Origin: UMGS172 sp045651745
GTDB lineage: Bacteria > Bacillota > Clostridia > Oscillospirales > Acutalibacteraceae
DNA: 21,829 bases
Reading direction: 5' to 3'
Assembly: GCA_045651745.1 (NCBI GenBank)
Contig: JAZRSW010000086.1
Coordinates: forward strand, 1-21,829
The position numbers and the translations under genes were made by a program. The notes beneath the pieces are model-generated. The model did no database searches and had not been told where the DNA came from. It worked only from the letters and a program-made list of their open reading frames with translations. Shown here piece by piece: positions 15,124-21,829 of the stretch (position 1 is its first letter; each line of letters begins with the position of its first letter).

Positions 15124-15995
15124 TATATTTTTGTGCGGACGATTATGGCGTATCCAAAGCAAGTAATGACCGCATAGAAAAATGTCTTAAAAACGGTGTT
15201 TTGAACAAAATAAGCGTTTTGCCAAACGGTGAAATCGATAACTTTAAAGAACGTTTATCAGGCGAAAACGTAAAATTGTCATTACACATTAATTTAGTTG
15301 AGGGCGCTCCTTTATCAAGCAAGGATGAAGTTAATCTGCTTGTGTCAAACGAAGGATTTTTTAAATATTCCTTCATAGGACTTTTCTTCCGTTCACTTTC
15401 AAAAGACAAAAAGGAACTTGAAAAACAAATCTATAAAGAATTAAAAAACCAGATTGCTTTTTGGAAAGAACAAATGGGAGAAAATACACCGTTGCTTTTG
15501 GACAGCCATCAGCATACCCATATGATTCCGCTCATTTTCAGGACTTTGATGAGGGTTATTAAGGACGAAAAGATAAATGTAGAATATATTAGAATCCCCG
15601 CAGAACCGATAATTCCATATATAAAATTGCCATCACTGTATTTTTCCTTTAGCATTGTTGGTATTATAAAACAGTGGTTATTGAAATTCTTAAACCTTAT
15701 AAATCGACGGGAATTAAAAAAATCCAATCTTAACTCGGCAAAATTTTTAGGGATTATATTTTCAGGAAAACTCACCGAAGAAAAAATCAACAAATTATTG
15801 CCGTATTACAAAAAGTACACTGAAGATATCGAGATAGGTTTTCATCCGGGATATTTAGAAAATAACGAAACCTTAATAGACGGATGTAAACCAAGTTTTG
15901 AGAAATTTTATTATTCAGACTGGCGTAAAAAAGAGTATGATGCTCTGATAAATTTAAAGCAAACGAAAGAGGGAAAGCAAAATGTCTTATATTGA
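15120..15995 (+). CDS. YdjC/ChbG-family carbohydrate deacetylase
   Basis: A 291-residue protein with the family motifs: FCADDYG (D7, D8), SLHINLVEG (H56) and D128-SHQHTHM (H130, H132, H134), which together bind metal and deacetylate N-acetyl sugars. FHPGY near residue 240 is also conserved. Related enzymes act on chitooligosaccharides or on lipid-linked sugars (HpnK). In this operon a role in deacetylating a repeat-unit sugar is likely (inference). It overlaps both neighbours, by 4 and 14 bases. Confidence 0.88.
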   Translation: MIYFCADDYGVSKASNDRIEKCLKNGVLNKISVLPNGEIDNFKERLSGENVKLSLHINLVEGAPLSSKDEVNLLVSNEGFFKYSFIGLFFRSLSKDKKELEKQIYKELKNQIAFWKEQMGENTPLLLDSHQHTHMIPLIFRTLMRVIKDEKINVEYIRIPAEPIIPYIKLPSLYFSFSIVGIIKQWLLKFLNLINRRELKKSNLNSAKFLGIIFSGKLTEEKINKLLPYYKKYTEDIEIGFHPGYLENNETLIDGCKPSFEKFYYSDWRKKEYDALINLKQTKEGKQNVLY

Positions 15996-16662
15996 CACTG
16001 AAAAGGTTGATGAGAAAACAAGAGTAAAATTAGAGGCTTTAATTGAAAAATCTTATTCGTCCTATTGGAAAAAGAAAAGGCTTTTCGATATATTTTTTGC
16101 AACCATTATTTTGCTCGGCTTTCTTCCCTTGATGATAATAATTGCGATAGTAATATGTATTGATGACCCGACTGCAGGACCGTTCTTTAAACAAAAACGT
16201 GTTGGACGCCACGGAAAAGAATTCTATATGTATAAATTCCGCACTATGCGTCCCAATGCTGAAGCGCTTTTGGAACAATTGAAAGATAAAAACAAAATGG
16301 AAGGTCCCGTCTTTAAAATAAAGGATGACCCCAGAATCACAAGGGTTGGCAAGATTCTAAGAAAACTATCCTTGGATGAATTGATGCAATTTTTCAACGT
16401 ATTTAAGGGTGACATGACTTTGGTAGGCCCAAGGCCTCCCCTTCCTAATGAGGTTGAATATTATACCGACTACCAGAAACTTCGTTTACATGTTACTCCC
16501 GGAATCACTTGCACATGGCAAATACATAAAAACAGAAACGATGTTCCTTTTGAAGAATGGGTTGAAATGGATTTGGATTATATCCAAAACAGAACTTTCC
16601 CCGGAGATATACTAATTATGCTTAAAACACCTATCGTTATGCTTAGTGCGACAGGAAGATAA
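15982..16662 (+). CDS. Undecaprenyl-phosphate priming glycosyl-phosphate transferase
   Basis: A 226-residue bacterial sugar transferase (WbaP/EpsL-like core without the N-terminal multi-pass domain). KRLFDIFFATIILLGFLPLM forms the re-entrant membrane helix. FKQKRVGRHGKEFYMYKFRTM, DDPRITRVGKILRKLSLDEL, NVFKGDMTLVGPRPP and VTPGITCTWQI are the catalytic-domain motifs, including the DE pair. It should start each repeat unit by moving a sugar-phosphate onto undecaprenyl phosphate at the inner membrane face. GGGAAAG precedes the ATG at 15982. Confidence 0.95.
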   Translation: MSYIDTEKVDEKTRVKLEALIEKSYSSYWKKKRLFDIFFATIILLGFLPLMIIIAIVICIDDPTAGPFFKQKRVGRHGKEFYMYKFRTMRPNAEALLEQLKDKNKMEGPVFKIKDDPRITRVGKILRKLSLDELMQFFNVFKGDMTLVGPRPPLPNEVEYYTDYQKLRLHVTPGITCTWQIHKNRNDVPFEEWVEMDLDYIQNRTFPGDILIMLKTPIVMLSATGR

Positions 16663-16687
16663 GCAAAAAAGAATTGGAGAAAAAATT

Positions 16688-17818
16688 ATGAAGGTTGCAA
16701 TGGTTGGCCATAAGGTTATTCCGTCAAGACGTGGCGGAATTGAAACAGTGCTTACCTCTTTATGTCCTTTATTGGTAGAATTGGGTGCTGACGTCACCTG
16801 TTATAACCGCTCGTCCGACAAAGTGGAAAATGAGTATGTCGGTGCTGTTGTAAATAACCAGTATCGTGGCGTTAAAACAAAAAATGCTTGGACCGTTGGC
16901 GGTAAAGGTATTTCGGCAATGGTTGCTTCCTTTACGGCTGCAATAAGCGCAACTTTCAGTAATTATGATATCATTCACTTTCACGCCGAAGGCCCTTGTG
17001 CTGCTATGTGGATTCCAAAAATGTTCGGTAAACATTGTGTAGCAACCGTACACGGACTTGACTGGCAGAGAGAAAAATGGGGTAAATCGTTTGCCTCAAA
17101 ATACATAAAGTTCGGCGAACGTGTGATGGTAAAGTGTGCCGATGAAATAATTGTTTTAAGTCAAAGCGCTCAAGATTATTTTAAAGAAACCTATAACCGC
17201 GAAACGGTACTTATTCATAACGGAATAAATAAGCCCACAAAACGAGAGGCAGAAAAAATTACCGAAAATTATCATTTATCAAAAGATAGTTACATTTGTA
17301 CTGTTTCAAGACTGACTGCTGAAAAAGGCATTCACTATCTTATTGATGCATATAACAACATTAAAACCGATAAAAAGTTAGTTATTGCAGGTGACACAAG
17401 CGATACCGACGAATATGTCAAACTATTAAAAGAAAAGGCCAAAAACAACCCTAACATCATATTCACGGGTTTTATATCGGGGGAAACACTTCAAGAGTTA
17501 TACAGCAACGCTTATATTGTTGCTGTACCGTCTGACATTGAGGGTATGTCTTTAAGCCTTTTGGAAGCGCTTTCTTACGGAAACGCTGTTTTAAGTTCTG
17601 ATATTCCTGAAAACACACTTGTAACCGAGGACAAGGCTATTCTTTTTGAAAAAAGTAATGTTGCCGATTTAACCTTGAAATTACAAATGATGTGTGACGA
17701 TGAAAATTTAGTTAAAAACACAAAAAACGGTGTTGATGAGTTTATTCTTAGCAAATACAATTGGCAAGATGTTGCTCTAAACACATTAAACCTATATAAA
17801 AAAGTTTTAAAAATCTAA
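16688..17818 (+). CDS. GT4-family glycosyltransferase
   Basis: The ATG at 16688 has GGAG (16676-16679) eight bases upstream; a longer frame from 16646 overlaps the previous gene without support. The 376-residue protein is GT-B fold: MVGHKVIPSRRGGIET at the N-terminus, TVHGLDWQREKWG, a C-domain with VSRLTAEKGIHYLIDAY, and the E-x7-E nucleotide-sugar motif in EGMSLSLLEAL. The HGLDWxRxKWG block is typical of rhamnosyl- and related transferases of capsule loci, but the sugar cannot be stated. It probably makes the second linkage after priming. Confidence 0.93.
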   Translation: MKVAMVGHKVIPSRRGGIETVLTSLCPLLVELGADVTCYNRSSDKVENEYVGAVVNNQYRGVKTKNAWTVGGKGISAMVASFTAAISATFSNYDIIHFHAEGPCAAMWIPKMFGKHCVATVHGLDWQREKWGKSFASKYIKFGERVMVKCADEIIVLSQSAQDYFKETYNRETVLIHNGINKPTKREAEKITENYHLSKDSYICTVSRLTAEKGIHYLIDAYNNIKTDKKLVIAGDTSDTDEYVKLLKEKAKNNPNIIFTGFISGETLQELYSNAYIVAVPSDIEGMSLSLLEALSYGNAVLSSDIPENTLVTEDKAILFEKSNVADLTLKLQMMCDDENLVKNTKNGVDEFILSKYNWQDVALNTLNLYKKVLKI

Positions 17819-17837
17819 CCGAAAGGAAGTTGAGTGT

Positions 17838-18809
17838 ATGAAAAAAAATAAAGCTACTAAAAAAACAAAAAAACATATACGAGTTATATGGTTGTTTGTT
17901 ATTAGTCTGATTTTTGTGGGTATTGCTGCATCTGCCGCATTGGTCGGTTGGAACTATCTTGAAAACCGAAATTTCAAGGAAACCTTTTACTGTGTCAGCA
18001 GTCTTAAAGTAAATAATAAAATTCGGGTCATTCAAATTTCAGACCTTCACAATTGTTCTTTCGGTGATGACAACGAAAAACTAATAAAAAGGATTGAACA
18101 ATTAAGCCCCGACTTGATTATTTATACGGGTGACATTGTTGATTCAAAAACAGAAACCGACGATAAGGTTATAAACCTTTGTGGAACTTTAGCAAAGAAA
18201 TTCCCCTCATATTACATATATGGTAACAACGAGGTTGAAAAGTATTACGATAACGCTTTGACGCAAGAGTCTTTAGATGAGAAATTTGGGTTTAACAATG
18301 AAAATCGTGACCCTAAAAAGCTTCTTGAAATGACTGATTCGCTAGAAAAGGCTCTCCAGGACGCCGGCGTTAAAGTTCTTAAAAACAGCGTTGATACAAT
18401 TACAGTGGGCACAACCAATATTGATATTTTCGGTGTGCTCACCTCAAACCCGTCATCATTTTGGTCATACGCGGGAAATAGTTTTGACGAGTTTATTTAT
18501 TCAAATGAAAACCATCTGAAAATTATGGCGGTTCACGAACCGTTGATTTTCGAAGAATATGCGCCTGATACCTGGGGTGACTTAATGCTCGCAGGGCACA
18601 CCCACGGAGGTACCGCTAAAATACCAATGCTTGGGCCTATTTATACCCACGATGGCGGTATACTCCCCCAAAGAAGCGGACATTTAGTTTACGGCAGATA
18701 TGACATTCAGGGCAGACCTTTAATAGTAAGTTCGGGTCTTGATAACAGCAACATCTTCAGAATAAATAATCCGCCTGAATTTGTCGTTGTAGATATTAAT
18801 AAATTTTAA
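17838..18809 (+). CDS. Membrane-anchored metallophosphoesterase
   Basis: A 323-residue protein with a basic N-terminus, one membrane segment (~15-38) and a calcineurin-like domain facing outside. Motifs are IQISD69-L-H71, G-D99-I-V-D, GNNE (129-132), VHEP (H235) and GH254-T-H256-GG. The usual GNH(D/E) motif reads GNNE, so the His that normally acts as general acid is Asn. Relatives such as YkuE act on lipid- or wall-linked phosphates. Here it might recycle undecaprenyl diphosphate or trim phosphate from the polymer; this is inference from position. Confidence 0.87.
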   Translation: MKKNKATKKTKKHIRVIWLFVISLIFVGIAASAALVGWNYLENRNFKETFYCVSSLKVNNKIRVIQISDLHNCSFGDDNEKLIKRIEQLSPDLIIYTGDIVDSKTETDDKVINLCGTLAKKFPSYYIYGNNEVEKYYDNALTQESLDEKFGFNNENRDPKKLLEMTDSLEKALQDAGVKVLKNSVDTITVGTTNIDIFGVLTSNPSSFWSYAGNSFDEFIYSNENHLKIMAVHEPLIFEEYAPDTWGDLMLAGHTHGGTAKIPMLGPIYTHDGGILPQRSGHLVYGRYDIQGRPLIVSSGLDNSNIFRINNPPEFVVVDINKF

Positions 18810-18832
18810 TTTTTATTAAAGGAGTCTATTAT

Positions 18833-20191
18833 ATGTATATATCACTTTTACAAAAAGCGCCTATTCTGTTAGCCGGAATATTGCTGGTAATAGCTGCTTT
18901 GAAAATATACTTCCGTTCTAAAAATGTTACACGAAGTGAATTTGTAAAGATTTTAAAAGGCACAAAATTTTTACAGATCGGTGTCCTGATTTTTGTAATT
19001 CTTCTCACAGGAACATTTGGAGTTTTTAACCACATTAAAGCAAACCAATTCGTTTCGGCTGTTGTATCCCTTAACTATTCCGAAGCTTCATTTGCACAAA
19101 ATTCTAACGGAACAAGATACAATATGTCCGAAATAATTTGTGATGAAGTTGTAGAAAAAGCCATTGAAATGGGCGCTTTTGAGGATGTTACCGTAAAACA
19201 GCTCAAAAACTGTCTGTCAGTTTGCCCGTATGTTCAGGGCGATGTAAACGATGAGTCAAATTATCATATTTCTACCGAATTTGTCGTAGAGTATCACGCT
19301 TCAAAGGATACCCAGCACTTGAATTCCGAAAACGTTATTATGCTCATTACAAGCGCTTATAAAGAGTATTACATAGAAAAGTACACCGATAATTTTAGCC
19401 TTACCGAGCAAGAAGAAAAACCTGACTTTACCACTATGGAATATATGGACATTGTTACTTATTTTAATAAGGAAACAACCGCCGTTTTGAATTATTTATA
19501 CGGAATGGCAGAAAAAGGCCCTAACTTTGTAACCGAAAGCGATGCAACATTTAACTCTATCGCAGGCAAAGTTCATCAATTTAAGGAAACTCAAATTGAG
19601 CAAAACTTACACTCGTTGATTTTGCAATACGGAATTGTAAAAGATAAATCCGGTTACATTGACAGGCTTTCTTATCAAAACAAAAACACCGATTTTGATA
19701 AGCAAAAGAATTCTGCTTCCTTTAAACTTTGCAACGAAGCAATTGATATGTATTCCGAAGAAATGACCAGAATTGTTTTGGTTCCGACCTGGGATGGAAG
19801 CGGAAAATACTATATGGGCAGAACCAAGGTTGGTATTGATGAGTTATCTGTTTTGGCTACATCGTTTAGCAATAATGTTGCTTTAAACAACCAGGATATA
19901 CTCAATAATCAACTAATCATTGACAAAATAGTAAATGCCACCGGCAACGCATCTGCTAACGAACAAGCAGACGCACTTATAGCATCGATTGATAAAAGTA
20001 TCGACAATTTTACTGCCGAAGCAATAAAGGCAGGCAGAGAATATTCCAACTATACAATGAATCAGTGCATTGCAGTCAGTGTTTCAGGGACTTCCCTTTT
20101 CGGTGAACTGAAAACGATTCTTGTATTTGCTATTTTTGCCTATGTTGCAGCAATGATGCTCTCAATTTCAAAAAAATTCCCTAAAATATAA
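18833..20191 (+). CDS. Wzz-like membrane protein of the exopolysaccharide operon
   Basis: A 452-residue protein not assigned with certainty. It has membrane segments at ~7-26, ~47-67 and ~428-448, enclosing a large outside domain. Just after the second segment, KANQFVSAVVSLNYSEASFA followed by RYNMSEIICDEVVEKAIEMG resembles the start of Wzz/polysaccharide co-polymerase domains. The rest is predicted mostly helical with no enzymatic motif seen. AGGAG precedes the ATG at 18833. Place and topology suggest a partner of the following Wzz-GGDEF protein in chain-length control or export. It lacks a BY-kinase domain. Confidence 0.7.
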   Translation: MYISLLQKAPILLAGILLVIAALKIYFRSKNVTRSEFVKILKGTKFLQIGVLIFVILLTGTFGVFNHIKANQFVSAVVSLNYSEASFAQNSNGTRYNMSEIICDEVVEKAIEMGAFEDVTVKQLKNCLSVCPYVQGDVNDESNYHISTEFVVEYHASKDTQHLNSENVIMLITSAYKEYYIEKYTDNFSLTEQEEKPDFTTMEYMDIVTYFNKETTAVLNYLYGMAEKGPNFVTESDATFNSIAGKVHQFKETQIEQNLHSLILQYGIVKDKSGYIDRLSYQNKNTDFDKQKNSASFKLCNEAIDMYSEEMTRIVLVPTWDGSGKYYMGRTKVGIDELSVLATSFSNNVALNNQDILNNQLIIDKIVNATGNASANEQADALIASIDKSIDNFTAEAIKAGREYSNYTMNQCIAVSVSGTSLFGELKTILVFAIFAYVAAMMLSISKKFPKI

Positions 20192-20218
20192 ACGCAAAAA
20201 CATAAGGAAGGTGAAAAA

Positions 20219-21829
20219 ATGAAAAATTTTCAGATTTTAAGATATTTAAAAAAGCTTTTACCAATAATTATAGTTTTCTGCGTTGTTGCGACCTATGCAA
20301 TTAACTTTAAACTCAAAAATTCCAATACTTATGTGGCTTCTGAGGTTATTCATTACAACGACGCCGCTGCCGAGCAGGGACTTACCCCAACAGGCTCTAA
20401 ACTTGATGTTAATGAGATTAAATCCTCTGCTGTAATGTCTAAAGTTGTTGAAAGAATGGGACTTACGGGTATATATTCTGTTGATAGCCTTATTTCAAGA
20501 ATATCTATAACCGCACTTCCTGACGAAGATAAACTCGCACAGAAGGAAGCCAAACTTGAAGAAGGCGAAGAGTATGTTTACGAACCAAGTACATACATCG
20601 TATCATTCACCGCAACAAACAACGAAGGTAATGTGTTTGCAAGAACCATTCTTGATGAAACATTGGATGTGTATTTTGCAGAATACAGCCAAAAGTATGT
20701 TAACGTTGCTCCTGCAAAAAATATTATAGATAATATCCATAGCGAGAACTATGACTATATTGAAATGGTCGAGTTAATTGATACGGGAATTTATGAAACA
20801 CTTTTAACCCTCTATCAACGTATGGAACAAAAGCCTTATTACAGAGCAACAAGTACGGGCGCTTCATTTAGTGATTTGGCAGATGATTTTAACTATTTAA
20901 GAAACGTCAGACTTTCTTCGCTTTTTTCAAAGATATACAAATATCAAATCACTAAAAACAAAACCATTTTGGTTTCCGATTATACAACCAGAATTGATAA
21001 TAATAACATATTAAACGCTAAAGAAGAAAGCATTGTAAAAGATACCGTTGCGGTTATAAATGCTTATGTTGAAAAGATGCGCGAGTCGGGAAATACCAAT
21101 ATTACTTATGAGTATATCCTCGATACCGTACACGAAAAAAATCTTGTTGACGGTTCAGGTAATCCTATCGCATCGGGTGACCAAACCGTAACATACGATG
21201 AACTCATATACAGTTGGAGAGACCATAACGAAAACAAAGAATATTCAATTATAGATACTGCATATTCGCAGTATATTATAAATACTTTCTCGGCTTGCAC
21301 AGGAAAATGTAATGAAAAAGAATGCTTATCATCACACAAAACCTGCACTCAAATTCATAACGAAAACTATGAAACCATAAAAGCAGAAATTGATGCCGAA
21401 ATTGAATCTTTAATTTCAGACTTAACCGGTCTTTACACAACCACAATGAAGACAAATGAAGAATATAACCAATATCTTGGCGCAAGTTATATTTCTGTTT
21501 TATCTTCTGCATCTGTAAAGCCGAGCGTTAACGTAGGCCTTTATACATTGATTGCCTTCTTCTTCCTTATCGTCCTTTGCTGTGGCGGTGCAATAGTTTT
21601 CGGAAGAATCGGCGATATTGTAAACTACGTTTTCTATACCGACCATCTTACAGAATTCAACAACCGTGCATATTTTGATAAATATTTGAAATCTATGGAC
21701 AAGAAACTTTTAGATGACGGAACAGTGTATGCAATGGTTGATATATCAAACCTGTTGGCAATCAACGCGAAATATACCCGTCAGGTCGGCGACGATATTA
21801 TTAAACTGTTCACCTCCTACCTAAAGGAA
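20219..21829 (+). CDS. Wzz-like polysaccharide co-polymerase fused to a GGDEF domain (partial, 3' end outside window)
   Basis: The ATG at 20219 is preceded by AAGGAAGGTG. 537 residues are visible. Membrane segment ~12-30; then NTYVASEVIHYNDAAAEQG with KLDVNEIKSSAVMSKVVERM, the N-terminal pattern of Wzz chain-length proteins; a long outside domain; and a second membrane segment ~439-462. From ~475 a GGDEF domain begins: DHLTEFNNRAYFDKYL, VDISNLLAINAKYTRQ and VGDDIIKL. The metal Asp (VDIS), the Asn of IN and the GD are kept, but the usual FKxINDxxGH is degenerate. The GGDEF loop itself lies beyond the edge. The outside domain has a four-cysteine cluster (C360, C364, C369, C376). It probably couples polymer length or export to c-di-GMP made or sensed on the inner side; this is inference. 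Confidence 0.82.
   Translation, partial: MKNFQILRYLKKLLPIIIVFCVVATYAINFKLKNSNTYVASEVIHYNDAAAEQGLTPTGSKLDVNEIKSSAVMSKVVERMGLTGIYSVDSLISRISITALPDEDKLAQKEAKLEEGEEYVYEPSTYIVSFTATNNEGNVFARTILDETLDVYFAEYSQKYVNVAPAKNIIDNIHSENYDYIEMVELIDTGIYETLLTLYQRMEQKPYYRATSTGASFSDLADDFNYLRNVRLSSLFSKIYKYQITKNKTILVSDYTTRIDNNNILNAKEESIVKDTVAVINAYVEKMRESGNTNITYEYILDTVHEKNLVDGSGNPIASGDQTVTYDELIYSWRDHNENKEYSIIDTAYSQYIINTFSACTGKCNEKECLSSHKTCTQIHNENYETIKAEIDAEIESLISDLTGLYTTTMKTNEEYNQYLGASYISVLSSASVKPSVNVGLYTLIAFFFLIVLCCGGAIVFGRIGDIVNYVFYTDHLTEFNNRAYFDKYLKSMDKKLLDDGTVYAMVDISNLLAINAKYTRQVGDDIIKLFTSYLKE

Noticed and set aside
1..21829. CRISPR array, tRNA or rRNA genes
   Set aside because: No regularly spaced repeats and no cloverleaf or rRNA-like sequence were seen on either strand.

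Overview
The window looks like AT-rich chromosomal DNA of an anaerobic, probably spore-forming Clostridia relative. The support is strong AGGAGG-type ribosome sites, TTG/GTG starts, a spoVAD remnant, a bifurcating lactate dehydrogenase/Etf operon and a class I cyclic-di-GMP riboswitch. Species cannot be told from the sequence. No tRNA, rRNA or CRISPR array was seen.

Layout. (1) 1-452: the left part of an IS200/IS605-type element, with tnpA on the minus strand running off the window. (2) 466-2431: an accessory module. It holds a DUF4417 protein whose C-terminus looks like a fused, formerly separate small protein, then a frameshifted second copy of that small protein. (3) 2552-6039, minus strand: a three-gene operon for an electron-confurcating lactate dehydrogenase (EtfB, EtfA with a ferredoxin-like N-terminus, FAD-dependent dehydrogenase). 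Two 28-bp exact direct repeats (2404-2431, 6407-6434) and two related hairpins (466-501, 6137-6171) lie around it. (4) 6430-6819: the last ~130 codons of spoVAD, cut off exactly where the second 28-bp repeat ends. (5) 6928-9297: a membrane diguanylate cyclase. (6) 9303-21829: a promoter, a c-di-GMP-I riboswitch with terminator, then a tightly packed plus-strand operon. Its genes are an EAL phosphodiesterase, GtrA-like protein, hexapeptide acyltransferase, Wzx-type flippase, GT32 transferase, GtrII-type transferase, YdjC-type deacetylase, priming glycosyl-phosphate transferase, GT4 transferase, membrane metallophosphoesterase, a Wzz-like membrane protein, and a second Wzz-like protein fused to a GGDEF domain that runs off the right edge.

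How it works together (inference). The right two thirds form an exopolysaccharide locus wired to c-di-GMP at four points: a synthase next door, a riboswitch at the operon head, a phosphodiesterase as first gene, and a GGDEF domain on the putative chain-length regulator. The polysaccharide genes cover priming, sugar addition, deacetylation/acetylation, flipping and chain-length control. No Wzy polymerase and no GtrB-type transferase is visible, so the locus probably continues to the right. The left third is a rearranged accessory zone in which an insertion sequence, a decaying toxin/immunity-like cassette and a truncated sporulation gene sit around the lactate operon.
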